A stretch of 64,000 bases of DNA from Sesamum alatum (lineage: Eukaryota; Streptophyta; Magnoliopsida; Lamiales; Pedaliaceae), in contig JACGWO010000006.1 in NCBI GenBank assembly GCA_034509735.1, forward strand, positions 35,705,141 to 35,769,140, in the 5' to 3' direction. The notes under the pieces are model-generated. The model was not told the origin of the DNA. It ran no database searches and saw only the letters and a list, made by a program, of their open reading frames with translations. The translations under genes were made by a program, and so were the position numbers. Each line of letters begins with the position of its first letter. Position 1 is the first letter of the stretch. This document shows positions 1-12,735 of the stretch, one piece after another.

Positions 1-1
1 A

Positions 2-547
2 TCCGCTGCTGTCCTGTGTGGATGTCAACGCAAAAGTGGCCGAAGTTATTGAGGATGACAATTGGGCGTGGCCCCAATCATTGTCGGCTGCACTGTTGGA
101 GTTGCAGAACGACTTGCCAACCTTACAAGGATCGAGGGATGTGGTCAAATGGAGAGGCAGCCGGGGGCTATATATTGTTTGTCGCTGCTTATGAGGTGTT
201 CCGCCCCCCACCACCCAGCTGTTGTTTGGAATTCTTTGATGCGTAGACCGTTGAAAATCCTTAGGAATACCTTTATTTTGTGGTTGGTCATTCAAGGGCG
301 CCTGTCTAATAAACCGTGGATGCAAGATCATGGTGGGAGCTGCGTGTTATGCACGGGCCAGGCAGAGGAGACTCGTGCTCATCTATTCTTTGCATGCCCC
401 TATGCGGCGAATTGCATCAGACAAACACAACAGGTTGGGCGATGGCTGAGACTGAATTGGAACCAAGGGGTGTTGTGGGCGTCACGCAAATGGCGTGGGA
501 AACACCTTGTTAACGCTGCCTCTCGGGCGCTCTTTGCATCACTATAG
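2..547 (+). pseudogene. LINE retrotransposon ORF2 C-terminal part (zf-RVT region), frameshifted
   Basis: This is the decayed end of a plant L1-type LINE polyprotein, downstream of the reverse transcriptase. The reading starts in frame 3 (VNAKVAEVIEDDNWAWP, then DVVKWRGSRG), moves to frame 1 (AAYEVFRPP) near 180-205 and to frame 2 (HPAVVWNSLM, then LCTGQAEETRAHLFFACP) from about 205. At least two frameshifts are therefore present. The final part shows the zinc-binding RVT pattern: a Cys pair near CVLC, then His and Cys in AHLFFAC. Reading stops at TAG 545-547, exactly where an AT-rich element is inserted; the protein resumes at about 1530. The element enters the window from the left, so its catalytic domains are not visible. 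It cannot be active. Confidence 0.85.
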
Positions 548-1530
548 GGGTATAAATGGGTAGGGTAAGATCCTACCCAAACCCATAGATTAATTTAAAG
601 ACCTATACCCAAACCCAATGAATATAATTGGACTTAGATCCGGACCCGAACCCAAACCCATTAAAAATATATAGATTGGGTTTGGGTAGGGTCTCTACCC
701 ATCAAGACCCATGGGTCTATGACCCAATTTGGACCCAAAAAAATTTTCTATTTTTTTTCTAATTTAAATAGATTATTATTTATCAATCTATCTAAATTCA
801 AGTAAACAAATCTCGAAAGCTTAAGACATTATAAAAATATTAATCGTGTAATTCTAATCATGTATATTTTTTGATAATAAATAATTGAATAATTAGTTAT
901 AAACTTATATAAATATATTAATTATGCTAGGTATATTTTTCAACACTTGATAGGCAATAATGTTTGATTGAAGTAATAAAATTGAAACTAAAAACTTTAT
1001 AATATTAAATTTCATTGCTATTAAATATGTAAATTTTGGTATTTTCATTAGATTATTTTTTTGCAATAAATGATATATTCTTTAAAAAAACTCTATCGAA
1101 AAAGAGTTATTTGTGAATTGATTTCGATAATGTTGAATATATTGATAAATTCTATGTAAAATAAAAAATAAAAGATAAAATATATTGATAAATCTAATGT
1201 ATATAGTAAACGATATAGTAATTTTTTGCTAATTCAAAACACAACTTTCTATTTTATAATCATTTATTATAATCTTCAAATATAAATAATTAGTCTATTT
1301 CGTCTTATTTTGGTGATTTTGATCTAAGTAAATTTGTGTTCAATATGTATCTAATATACTTTATCGTTTTTGCTTTAATCTAAAATTTATTTAGTCTTTT
1401 TAAATTATCTTGTCTTAAATAAAACTATCATATATTATCCAACAATATAAAAAGGGAAAAAAAGGAGAAACAATTATTGGATTTAGACCCTACTCGGACC
1501 CAAAAAACTGGTCCAAAATAATTACATTGG
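548..1530. mobile_element. AT-rich non-autonomous DNA transposon (hAT-like) inside the LINE
   Basis: About 980 bp of AT-rich DNA separates two parts of one LINE reading frame. The left end has short repeats around GGGTAGGGT and CCTACCCAAACCCA, and the right end has GACCCTACTCGGACCC in inverted orientation. Such GGGT/ACCC-rich termini are familiar from small plant hAT-type elements. ACTA occurs at both junctions (left 542-546, right 1531-1535), consistent with a short or decayed target duplication. No ORF is present. The superfamily assignment is tentative, because a full 8-bp duplication and matching terminal inverted repeats are not clear. Confidence 0.5.
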
Positions 1531-1709
1531 GACTAGTATACCACATCTGGCAAGAAAGAAATCTCAGAATTTTTCAACAATTCGGTAGGAAGCCGGAAGA
1601 ACTTGTACACTTAGTGCTTGAATAGATTCGCGTGTTGTTTGTAGCCAATTACAGGCCGAATTCGTTAAAAGTCTTAGCAACTTTTAGACTTTGGAGAATT
1701 GTTTGGTAG
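1516..1709 (+). pseudogene. LINE ORF2 3' end, continuation of the 2-547 fragment
   Basis: Frame 1 reads LVYHIWQERNLRIFQQFG and, after one in-frame TAG at about 1621, VANYRPNSLKVLATFRLWRI, ending at TAG 1707-1709. The segment HIWQERNLRIF is the usual last motif of plant LINE ORF2 proteins. It continues the left fragment (…ALFASL) without loss of residues. A 28-30 bp sequence (CCTTGTACGATTTATG and on) is then repeated twice in tandem at about 1713-1766, in the LINE 3' untranslated region. Confidence 0.8.
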
Positions 1710-2260
1710 TGTTCCTTGTACGATTTATGTTGTAGCATACCTTGTACGATTTATGTTGTAGCATACCTTTTACCGTCCCCAAAAGAAATGATATAAAATT
1801 CAATTTTGTTATTTATTGTTGATCTAGATCTATTTTAGGTTAATTACTTTACATAAAATTCTTACGTTTTGATATTTTTATTTTTTACTTCACCATTTTT
1901 CCCCATGTCAAAAGAAGGGGTAAAATTGAAAAGATATCGCTCTATTGCCTTAGTTCAAGGGAGTAAAACTTATATTTTTAATAACTTGAGGGGCCAAAAT
2001 GTGACATACAAATAACGGAGGTGGCAAAGTGAAATTCTCCGTTAATTAACAGAGGGTTTGGAGCATCCACTTTCGATTAACGTTATAACTTATAAGTAAT
2101 GCACTTTTGTGTTATTAATGGCAACGACGTTTAAGCCAAACTCCATTTCCAAAATTACCCTCCCGAAATCCTATTCTGCCATTTCTCTCCTTATCCCGGC
2201 CACTTCCACGGAAACCGCCGTCCCCCGAGGCCCCAGACGTGAACCGCCGCGGATTCCGAC
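1710..2260. other. LINE 3' tail and 5' flank of the transporter gene
   Basis: The LINE tail with its short tandem duplication ends near 1790. AT-rich DNA follows. A GC-richer stretch from about 2120 to 2260 probably holds the 5' untranslated region of the transporter gene. I saw no clear TATA box. Confidence 0.4.
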
Positions 2261-5200
2261 ATGTCAGTCTCCGTCTCAATTCAGCCCGGCTCCGTCCGGC
2301 GCGATTCCGATTCCGAACCTCTAATAGATTCCAGATACCGTGAGTCATTTTACACATAGTCTCGGATTTTTCTTTTTTGGTGAATTTCAGGTGTCAGAGT
2401 TAAAAAAGGTTTAATTTTGATGATAGGTGAGAGGACCATATGCATTTTATGCACATAATATGTACGTTTTTTGAGTTTGTTTAGTTTGGTTGATTTTTCT
2501 GTAATATGATTGGGGTTTCCGAAGTGTGTGATTGATTTTAGGTCGTGGCTAGGCTTTGTTTAGTATGTAAGTAATTATTTTTAGTGAACTGCTAATTGCA
2601 ACTGTTTACTTCACCTTGTTTTATTTCTCCTTAATTTGGTATGTATTGCCTTAAGTTCATTCAACAAGTCATTTAGCATGGTAAGCTCTTGCCAAAATCA
2701 ATGGAGATGATGAATGGATTGCTATACTAATAGTTGGAATAAAGTCTTAAGAACCAGAAATAGTTTCTATTAAAACATGGTGGGCACATTCAAACGTAAG
2801 AGTATATGTACTGTGCGGAGGGAGAAAATCAAAGTGGCTATCTGTATTTTTTTCTTCTTTGCTGATAATAAATTGGCATTTCTGCTATATTTGTGTTGAA
2901 AGATTCATATTCTGCACTTACACACCAGAAATTGATAAAAACAAATGCAGTTAAGCATGGAGATGATCTTTTTAATTTCTTTGGCTGTGTTGTTGGGAAT
3001 TGCAATAATGTGATATGAAACCCAAAACTTCTGAGTCACTCTACTCTTAGAAATAATACTTCATAATTTTCTCTTTTCATGTTATTGCTGGTGAGTTTTA
3101 AAAGGTTATAAGAGTTTCGGTGTTGAAGTTCTTCAAAAGCTAATGTATTAAGATTTTTTGCTTGCATTCTCTAGAGACCATATTTTTGCATAATGTATGA
3201 CAGCTTTTTGATGAGGTTTTGGATTGCAGAGTATATGTATCATTGAAACTCTCTCTTCTTCTCCTTCCCAACCCCTTCTCTTTTTCATGCATTCCTATTG
3301 TTCATCATGCTGCAGGGAAAGGGGATGGGCCGACAACCGCTATGGATGAAGATACTGCCTTATCCAATAAAACTACCTTGCGCAAGAAAAGATATTCTAT
3401 CAACTCCATGAGATGCTTTGGAGTGGAATTAACTCCTGATAACATTGCTGTTGCTATGGTATACTTTGTTCAGGGTGTTCTAGGCCTCTCCAGGCTTGCA
3501 GTCAGTTTCTACTTGAAAGATGATCTTCATCTAGACCCTGCAGAGGTAATAATAAGTACTGAATTAGGTCACCAATGGGACGTGAACTTACTACCTGTAA
3601 AAAATAATCAGTTATTTTTCTAAGAAGTTATATCAGGGTGTATCTCTTATCTGGTAAAAAAAAAAGATACTGATTAATGTTAATCTTCAACAAGCTCGTC
3701 TTTTCTCATAAGTTGGATAAATTCGTTGCATGGCGTTTGTATCATGAGACAATGGCGCTGGAATCAATATGTTGGTTAAGTTTTCAGCCAAATATCGGCT
3801 CTATGCATTTCATCTGCACGTTGGAATTAGTATAGCCAAGAGTTGAGAAAAATGCTGCAATTCCATTACTGACTATATTGTTTGGAAGATTTTACAGTTA
3901 AAAGTGTTTTGAGTAGCTAATGTTACCCTTTGTGGCCCAATTACATTCATTATATCTTAGATGCCATCTTGGGCCATTACATTCAGGACCTATTTAATCG
4001 AGTAGCTCTCTTCTTTTTGACAGTATTACAGACTGATGATTCAAGTATATGATTACTTTAGTTAATTGACTAGTCAGTATATGATCACTTTAGTTCATTC
4101 ACTAGTCAGCATATGATCGCTTTAGTGTTAATTCACTAGTCATTATTGGACCTTCTCTCTATGCTTTGAACAAAGAAATCAGCTTTGCGTCTTTTCTGCA
4201 AACATTAAAATTAATCACTTATATATATTTCATGGTTGACTAGACAGCTGTCATATCTGGTTTCTCATCATTACCTTGGCTTGTCAAACCTCTGTATGGG
4301 TTCATCAGGTGCATATCAACTCACCCTTATTATCTGTTTTATCCTTGTTTTTAGGTTAAATTTTCCTAATGTAACTATCAATGTTTCGTACAGTGATTCC
4401 TTCCCACTTTTTGGCTATAGAAGAAGGTCATATTTGGTACTGTCAGGACTTCTAGGAGCTTTCTCATGGAGTTTGATGGCTACCTTTGTTGACAGCAAAT
4501 ATGGTGTTGCATTCTGCATACTTCTTGGATCTCTTTCTGTAGCATTTTCTGATGTAGTAAGTACTTATTACTTTGGTTCTCAAGATAGGTGTAATGTAGT
4601 GTTATCATACTTGTGCACATGCTTTCTCGATTTTCAAAGCTGTAGGTGATAAAATGCATGTCTTGATAGGTCAATATGCCGTTTTGAGCTGAATATAGAC
4701 TTCTCGTGTCATATTGTTTGCACTTTGCAATGATAGTGACAGTTGTAAATAGGCGGTCCCTTTATAACTACTTTTTTGGTTCATTGACATTAAGCTCATT
4801 TTCTTGCTTTCTAGAACCTGAAGATATTCTCTATCAATAGACCTTGTTTTCTGTCCTCATTCTTAGATTTTTGGAGTGGGAATTGCAACAATTTATCTCT
4901 CAAGTTTTCTAGTTTGATTTGCCCCAGTACTTCTTAGATCTCATTTTAGTTCCATTCACTTTCCAGATTTATGCTAGCAACGACAGTGCTTTATTGCAAC
5001 CGAGCTAAAACCTATTTCTGCAGAATTAAGTAGTGTTCAGAATAAGCCAGGTATAAGTACTTACAGGGCTAGAACAGATGTTAATCAAACTTGTGTGCAT
5101 AGTATTTTCTGTGAATAATTTGACTGCATATAAAGGTGATATTTTACAACCCAAATTGGAAAAGGATAACTATTTCCTTCAAGTGAGGGTGGTGGCTTCC

Positions 5201-7092
5201 TGTGGAAGCAACTTGGGCCTGTCATTTTGAGAAGTTGTTAACAAAGTGTTATTCCATGTGAGTCTTCCTTGCATTACTTTCCTGTGACCCTGGGTTTTAG
5301 CGGTATCTTGGAAGGAGAAGGGGTTGACCTATATAAGTTGAACAACTTGTTGCTGTCACTGTCAGGGTGTGAAAGAATACTGCTGCTTGCAAGTGGTTCA
5401 TTTCATTGTGCTTAAGTTTGTTATGGAATTCAATTTCGGTTAACTGGCCACTTCGCCCTTCCTAAGCGGAATTCTTCTACAGCCATATGGACCAAACTGT
5501 TTGCCAACAAATTGAATTGACCTACCTTTCAAGACTGGCCTGGTGAAAGTTATGGAGTGCATGCTTTGGCTGCCAGAATCATTTTTTGATATTTTATGTC
5601 ATTTGCTTCAACTCATGATAGTTCATCTGCATATGCTCTATATTTTCAGATCTCTATACCAATTTATGACCTGAATAGATTTTCAGTCATTTTTCTGTGT
5701 TGATTTGTAGTTTGTCTCTGTCAGTTATTTCATTTCTCCACCCGCTAGTCTATTGAGATAAAACATGGTGCAGGTTGTGGACTCTATGGTTGTAGAGAGG
5801 GCTCGCGGTGAATCACAAAGCATGTCAGGATCTCTTCAGTCCTTATGCTGGGGTTCCTCTGCTTTTGGGGGCATTGTGAGTTCCTACTTCAGTGGATCCT
5901 TGGTGGGCGCCTATGGTGTCAGGTATGCCAGATTTCTATCTTTTCATTTCTAACATTTCTAGTCAATCAATCTTGACTTACGCATGAATTTCCAAAAATA
6001 CTTGCAGGTTTGTCTTTGGACTAACAGCTTTGCTTCCCTTAATAACATCTGCAGTTGCGGTTCTGGTAAAAGAGCAGCCAGTGTTCGGCCCTGCAAGGGG
6101 ACAGAATATTTTGTTGGACAGTACTGACTTTCTAGCAAGCTCAAAGAGTAGCATGGCTCAATTGTGGGATGCTGTAAAGCAGCCCAATGTATTTCTTCCT
6201 ACATTATTTATTTTCCTATGGCAATCAACACCGCACTCTGATTCTGCCATGTTTTATTTCACGTATGTTGATTCTTGAAATTCCAGTCCTTGATATTTAT
6301 TATAATTTCCTTTTGTCGTCTTGGTGATGTCTATTGTGATTCTTTTGTTTCCAGTACAAATAAACTTGGGTTTAGCCCAGAGTTTCTGGGACGTGTGAAG
6401 CTGGTCACTTCTGTTGCATCACTGGTTGGTGTTGGAATTTATAATGGTTTCTTGAAAAGTGTTCGTTTGAGGAAGATATTTCTGGTGACTACCGTTACTG
6501 GTTCAGCTCTTGGGATGACTCAAGTATGGTTTCATTCCCCTTTAATTCAAGCCCATTTGGATCATTTGCAGCTTCCAATGTGTATTTTTGCATTTGGTTT
6601 CTGTGCCACCTTTTAGGTTTTGCTAGTCACTGGATTGAACCGGCGGTTTGGTATAAGCGATGAATGGTTTGCGATCGGCGACTCAATGATAATAACAGTC
6701 CTTGGACAGGTATTTCTTTGCCCATCATGTTAACAATTATAGCTTGTGTAAGTCTTTCCAGAAAGATGGATGACAAATTTCCGTTTCAGGTGTCATTCAT
6801 GCCTGTTCTTGTATTAGCAGCAAAAATATGCCCGGAGGGCATGGAGGCAACTCTTTTCGCAACCCTGATGTCCGTATCAAACGGTGGGAGTGTCCTCGGG
6901 GGTCTGCTAGGAGCTGGACTAACTCGACTCTTTGGTGTCACCAAGGACAGATTTAACAATTTAACCCCTCTCATAATCCTTTGCAATCTCAGCTCATTGC
7001 TACCTTTACCACTGCTGGGCCTCCTTCCTGAAGATATCGCTGATGCAGACTCTAAAGAGGGCAGCGACATTGAAGAAATGAAATCTAACTGA
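2261..7092 (+). CDS. Folate-biopterin transporter family protein (BT1/FBT, MFS-like), 9 exons
   Basis: Predicted exons: 2261-2339, 3316-3545, 4244-4308, 4394-4556, 5774-5922, 6008-6262, 6355-6523, 6617-6709 and 6790-7092. All introns are GT-AG, phases agree, and the product is about 501 residues, normal for plant FBT proteins. This family moves folates or pterins across membranes (plastid or other, depending on the member). Diagnostic stretches are FGVELTPDN before the first membrane segment, [56 protein letters not shown] and a C-terminal [16 protein letters not shown]. There are about twelve hydrophobic segments. The start at 2261 lies in a short first exon; joining it to exon 2 through a split codon gives an open frame with a basic, serine-rich N terminus. 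A later Met (in AMDEDTAL, exon 2) is a possible alternative start. I cannot tell which FBT paralogue this is. Confidence 0.9.
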
Positions 7093-9481
7093 ACCTGGAG
7101 CTTCAGAGTTCGTGGTTTTTGCACACATGGTTAGCGTAGCTTTAGGAATAATCGCCGGTAGAGAAATCGTTGTATATATATATGAGAAAATGATGATTCA
7201 GAATCGCGATGTTCATTCAGATATTCCAAGATTGTAGGGCAATTCCCTTGATTATTATAAACCATGTCAAGATACAATGTTTAGACATGATTTTCTTACT
7301 ACATGAGCTTCATTTGCTTGCAAGAAACGTCGGCTCTTCTTATTAGAGTACACACTAAAAACACTTGATCAAGAGGATTACTATGTTAATGGGGCTGGAA
7401 TATGAGCCATGAATGATGTCCTGGATTGTGTCATTTTCTGGCAACCAGAAACAGAAATGAGATTGTGAAAAGAATTTGAGCCCAGAATGTGAATTAATAG
7501 GGGAGGGATAGGGACAGTAGTGTGCTTGTTGGGGAACCTTTCATGTGGAGAACTGATTGGGAATCACATGGGGTGTGTGTGTGTGGAGTCACATCTGAAC
7601 CAAATTTCAACAACAAAATTAGGACATTAACAACCAGACCAGCTTTTGGGGGTTTGGCACTGCAGCCCCTAAACAAGAAAAAGAGTTGGTTGATATGTTC
7701 CAAGTTGGTACCCTACAAATCTATCCCCAACACCAAAACCAACACTCTTTCCTTATTTTTAAGACTGATGGGCTCAATCATAGGCATCCACATGATGTTT
7801 TTTTCTGCACAACTTCCCCATGTATTCAATGCTTATTTCTTTCATGGTCTACCATAATGCAAGAACTATATATATACATTTGCTTCATGAATGACTCTTA
7901 ATTGTTGTTTTTTTTTCTTAATTAGGGAAAATGCAGAAAGATCAACCAGCACAACAATTCTCTTTGGTCGTGCCTGTTTGTTTATGTTTTCATTTTCAGT
8001 TTTTAATTTTTGAAACAGTAAGTAAAGTAAAACCATGTTTGTTTATACGTATTCTCATTAGGAATATATTGACTTCACACTACAGTTCAATACAAAACAT
8101 AATCTCATGAACTAATCCAAACATATTTACATTCCACACAAAGACCTATATAAAATTGACAATACATATTTTCCACTTAAAACTGAAAAATAAGAAAAGG
8201 AACACAAACAAACAGACGTTTCGCCCTTTTGAAACATTCGATATCCTAAATCATAATTACTTCGTAAAGGATGAGTCTGTTACCATAACTCCATAAAAAT
8301 ATAAAGTGAATCAAAACCACCTTTTATAATTAGGTTATGAATCTACAAGCTATTTTTTAAGTAGGAATGGTTGCTTCTAGCCAGGAATATTACAAGTGTG
8401 GCTTGTCTGCAGGTTTCATGGTTTTGGATAAGATATTACTACCTACTAAGTAAACCTATTATTTTGTCAAAAACAATCCCAAACTTGTATTATGAGAGCC
8501 AATAGCAAGAACCCTAATGATTGAAATTATTCTAAAAGGTCACATATATAGGTTTGAGAATTATACATAATTAATAATGTTGGATGCAAATGTGATACAC
8601 GAATGACCACTTTAAGACATGATAATATGTTCCAATGCTAATAATTTAATAATGTATCAAGTAGCAATAATTTTCTGTTAGAACAATAGTTTTTATAATT
8701 CATTAGTGATAAAAATTATCACTATATATACAGTCAACTCAATGATAATAAATATAATTTTGATATCGTCACCAAATATTTGGTTGTGGATATTTAGTTG
8801 AGGATAGAAAACACAATTATATGATAAGTATAATGGTTTTCTGCCATGATGTTACTCTTGCCCACGAAAAAAGAAAAATAAAATAGTTACATCTATAGTA
8901 TATAAAGGTACACTAACACTAAATATTAGTTTGATAATTCAGTAGCACAGATGATAAGTACAATAATTGTGATTATAATAAGGTAACCACTTAGCCCATA
9001 TCAATCATGACAAAGAATTAATTAACACAACATCGTCATAATAATGTAGAATTATGTAATAAGAAGCACCAAATTTAGCAACCCAAAACATAATTTCTTA
9101 ATTTACATTATTTGTGTTTTATCTCAGACATGATATGATCCACAAACTATATCAAAATTATCTGAACTTAAAGAAAAATAAAAAAAAAACAAGGAATGAT
9201 TGGAGTGGGAATTGAATGAAGATAAATAGGAATAAGTGGTTAGAAGAGGAAAAAACATATGTATAGGGCATGTGGAAAGCCATGTGAAAGAGCATTAAAT
9301 ACGAAACTTAGGCCCCCAGCAGACAATCTTAAACCTACTTGTTCATATGATCATCATCATCATCAAGAAAAACAAAGAGCCCATGTGAGAATAATTGCAT
9401 TTCTTGAAATATATCTAGGAGATTATAATTTAATAATTTGAAGCAATGGATTGAATTACAATTATAAGGTTAGTTGAACCT
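7093..9481. other. Gene-free stretch after the transporter
   Basis: The transporter 3' untranslated region probably extends to about 7250. The rest is AT-rich. A short ORF near 7522-7857 has no recognisable domain. One MITE is annotated separately at 7967-8217. I see nothing else that can be supported. Confidence 0.5.
7967..8217. mobile_element. Small inverted-repeat MITE (hAT-like)
   Basis: The left end reads CCTGTTTGTTTATGTTTTC. The right end is the approximate inverse (GAACACAAACAAACAGACG). Internal words are also inverted, for example TTTTCAGTTTTTAA on the left and TTAAAACTGAAAAATAAG on the right. The total is about 250 bp with no coding capacity. A truncated relative with the same TGTTTGTTTGTGTTTTCAT start lies at 33098-33275. 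Target duplications were not resolved. Confidence 0.55.
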
Positions 9482-10130
9482 TTGTAATTAGGGTTAATTA
9501 CACTAACCTCCCCTACTACTATGGGAATATACAAATTCCCCCCTTTTACTATCAAAATTACATAAACTTCCCTTTCAAATATATTCACCTTACAAATTGC
9601 CCCTTCCGTTAGTCAACTTAATGGATTTTGTTGATGTCATAAAAAAAAATTGAGCTAAACTTCCTGTAATATCCTCAACCTGAATACCTCTATTTTTTAT
9701 GACTTAAATATCCCTTAGAAGTAATTTATTATTTATAAATTTAAAAAGAGTGTATACTTGTAACTTTTAGTATATTATTTTAGAAATATTTTCTTAATCA
9801 CATATTATGTATGTGTAGGTTGTGACATTAATTTCTATTCCCAACAATCATTAAAGCTTGTAAATTTGTTGAAATTATATTATTTTATAGAAAATAAAGC
9901 TTATATTTTGAAAATAAAAAATACTTGAAGATATTTTGGTCCACTTTTATTTTCAAGTTTATTGAATTATTTTTAGTTTTATAAATGAGGGCAAAATAAT
10001 CATTTAAACATATACCGTTAAATTTTACTAACACATATTAGTCAGAGGGGGCAATTTGTAAAGTAAGAGGACAGAATTTATATATTCCTATAGTAGCAGG
10101 GGTAGTCAATGTAATTAACCCTTGTAATTA
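9482..10130. mobile_element. MULE-type MITE, copy 1 (9-bp target duplication)
   Basis: The element occupies 9491-10121 and is flanked by the exact 9-bp direct repeat TTGTAATTA (9482-9490 and 10122-10130). The left terminus GGGTTAATTACACTAACCTC is inverted at the right end (GTCAATGTAATTAACC). Pairing continues inward over words such as CCCCTACTACTAT/ATAGTAGCAGGGG. A 9-bp duplication with long inverted repeats and no ORF points to a non-autonomous Mutator-like element. Confidence 0.85.
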
Positions 10131-10984
10131 TTAAGTTGATTTGATCAAAAGTTCTTGAAATATACCTTTCAATTTATCGAGCGAGTAGCATGCAGTAATT
10201 TCACAATGAACATAATGATTCATCAAAAGGGTTGATTTTCAAAAGTTGCAATAACGAACATATATACAGAAAAATCGACTATGTAAATGTAAAATTCATG
10301 GAACATCGGACCAATATATCGATGATTAAAAACTAATCCGTATTTGAGTTCATGAGGTTAGAACCAAAAAAATAAAAAATATGAAAATTCATGGGAATAA
10401 TTATGTGTACATTTGGTGCTTGTTGATAACTTTGGATTGTTTTAGAAGCAAAAGAGAAAGAGAGTGGCAGAGAACTCCTGATGGGGTCAATATCGGAGTT
10501 GTCTGCTGCCCCACTGGACAACAAAATTAAAGAAAGGTCCCGTTCATTTTGTGATATGAGTTATTTAAATGATATGATAAAAAAAAAATCTATATTAATT
10601 ATACTATATTTATTTGGACGATTTAGGTTGAATAACTCAACCTGTCTAAATAGGTGAGCTGAGTTATTAAAAAAGAATAGTGATTAGTATAGGGTTTTGC
10701 GATAAAAATTATCCCTCGTAATACAAAATAAATACCTTACAAATTTATATTGGGCGGTTCATTCAATTTAATAATAAAAAGTAAATGAGGTCATACTGTG
10801 TGGACAACCGCCCTAATTAATTACACTTTTTTTTTTTTTGTGTGGCCACACATCCAAACGTGGTCTTTAGGGTCTCCTTAGCTGAACAATTCACATAATG
10901 CTGTGACTTTTCATTACTCCTATAATTTAGATTTTGTTTACATAAATTCTTCAGAGCATCATTTGATTTTGATAGTCTCTCGAT

Positions 10985-11285
10985 AAGAAATATGGCATTT
11001 AACTATAATTAATATTAAATAATCGTAGTAAATAGTTATTGATCATAGCCACACAACGGTTTTCTCGATCGTAGTTTTTCGAGGGTGGCTAAAATATTTG
11101 CTATGGCTAAAAGTTATGGTGAATGTTTTTAACACGGCTCTTAGCTGTGACAAATAAGTTTTTATGCCGGAAAAATTAATTTTTGCATCGATTTTAATTT
11201 AACAGTAATTAATAATAATAAATTATCATAATTTTTAGCCATAATCATTAAAAATGTAGGCAAAAGTCATTTTTTTTCTAGTGTC
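10985..11285 (+). repeat. CACTA-like non-autonomous repeat, diverged copy
   Basis: It shares ordered words with 40800-41060: CACAACGG, a GCTATGG-type segment, then CATCGATTTT and a terminal stretch reading TTTTTTTCTAGTG. The inverse of that end is CACTAGAAAAAAA, the usual start of plant CACTA elements. The left terminus is unclear. Confidence 0.45.
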
Positions 11286-11673
11286 TTAATTAAGACAATC
11301 TTGTTACACATCTTATGTTATGAAGCAATGTTTCTTTGAGGCTTATGCTCATGTTCTTGGGACGTATATATATGCGTTTTGCAGTACAAAGTGCTCCAGT
11401 CATTCCACTTTAAGTAGGGGTGAAACAATAAATCAAACTATTTGATATTCGATTGAAATCGATCGATTAAATCAAATTATTTGTAATTCAAATTCAAACT
11501 ATTTATAGTTCAAATTCGCTTTCTTAGACTTAACAATCCAAACTTTAACAAACATCTCTTATCCGATAAGCATTCGAGCTCGGGTCGAGCGTGATTAGAT
11601 TAATACAAAATGAATACTAAAAAATATCAAATTATTTGAGTTCAACTCGTATTTAATTCGATTAAAACTCGTT

Positions 11674-11785
11674 TGGTCCATTGCCCGAGTGGTGAGATTG
11701 AGGTCTCAACCAAGAGGTTGCAAGTTTGAACAATATACTTTATTAATGCAATTTATTTTACCAAAAAAAAGAAAAAAAAAAAACT
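11674..11785 (+). repeat. tRNA-derived SINE-like fragment
   Basis: A box A-like CCGAGTGGTGAG is followed by GAGGTCTCAACCAAGAGG and a box B-like GCAAGTTTGAAC. An A-rich tail follows at about 11762-11785. The arrangement matches plant SINEs with a pol III internal promoter. It does not fold as an intact tRNA. Confidence 0.45.
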
Positions 11786-12414
11786 TGTTTGAACTCGATT
11801 AGGTTAATGGCCAAACCAAATCCAAACGTCATTTTTGAAGCTCGATACTAATTTAGGCAAATTTAAACAATAATGCATTTGGCTTGAGCCTTGAGTTGAA
11901 TCAAATACAACACGACCTGCTTGATAGAAACGAATATTTCTAATTTTAAATGGTTTAATAATTGTCTAACTCTGTGCTCAATCACAATTTTAATTCGAAT
12001 TTATTATAATAAGGTAGAAACAATTAGGATACTTTTTTTTTTAATTTTTATCAAAAGATACATTTATTTAATAATTTTTATTTCCATTCTTCTTGAAATT
12101 AACTTTATTTTCTTTAGTATATTTAAGTACTTTCAAGCTTCCTCTCGATTTAGTAGATTTGTCCTACTTTAGTTGTCTAATACTATCTTATGGTGTCTTG
12201 TCTTTTTTGCCCTACAAATGGTCACTTTTTGATTTTGCCTAAAAATAATAAAAAGCTAAAATTTGAGGGATTAAATTGAAAATATAGAATTAGAGTGCAA
12301 CTCCGCACCCCTTTTTTGACCATCTTGCCTTTACAAAAGCATGCAATTTCACTTGTCCACTTTCCCAATGAAAAGTTGCTAAAAATAATAGAAATAATTA
12401 ATGTGAAACAAGTT

Positions 12415-12735
12415 GTTGAGGTCTAATTTAGCTGACGAAGCTGAGGTCCCATGATTCTAGAGGTCATGGATTCAAATCCTTGCGTGGGTTGATGTTGTTT
12501 CTACTGTATAATAAATATTATTTGTTGTTGTAATAGCTAGGTGTTAGTTTATGTGATATTATTGATATGATTGTTTGTAATTATCTCTGTTCGATATTGA
12601 TAGTCGATAGGTGTTAGTTTATGTGATATTGTTGATATGATTGTTTGTAATTGTTTCTACTCGATATTAATAGCTGACAGGACTGAATGTAATTACTTTA
12701 CTTTCAATTAATAAAAATTTATCGCTTCCAGTTAA
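12415..12735 (+). repeat. SINE-like unit with an internal 70-bp tandem duplication
   Basis: Box A-like AATTTAGCTGACGAAGCTG and box B-like GGATTCAAATCC precede two copies of a 70-bp unit beginning GTGTTAGTTTATGTGAT (12541-12610 and 12611-12680). An A-rich tail ends the unit near 12735. The duplication lies in the body of the element. Confidence 0.45.

Noticed and set aside
7522..7857. 111-aa ORF in the 3' flank of the transporter
   Set aside because: Contains a GT-rich low-complexity segment and no family pattern; overlaps other frames equally.
11674..11745. tRNA gene
   Set aside because: Box A- and box B-like text is present, but arms do not pair as a tRNA and an A-rich tail follows, so SINE-like is the better call.
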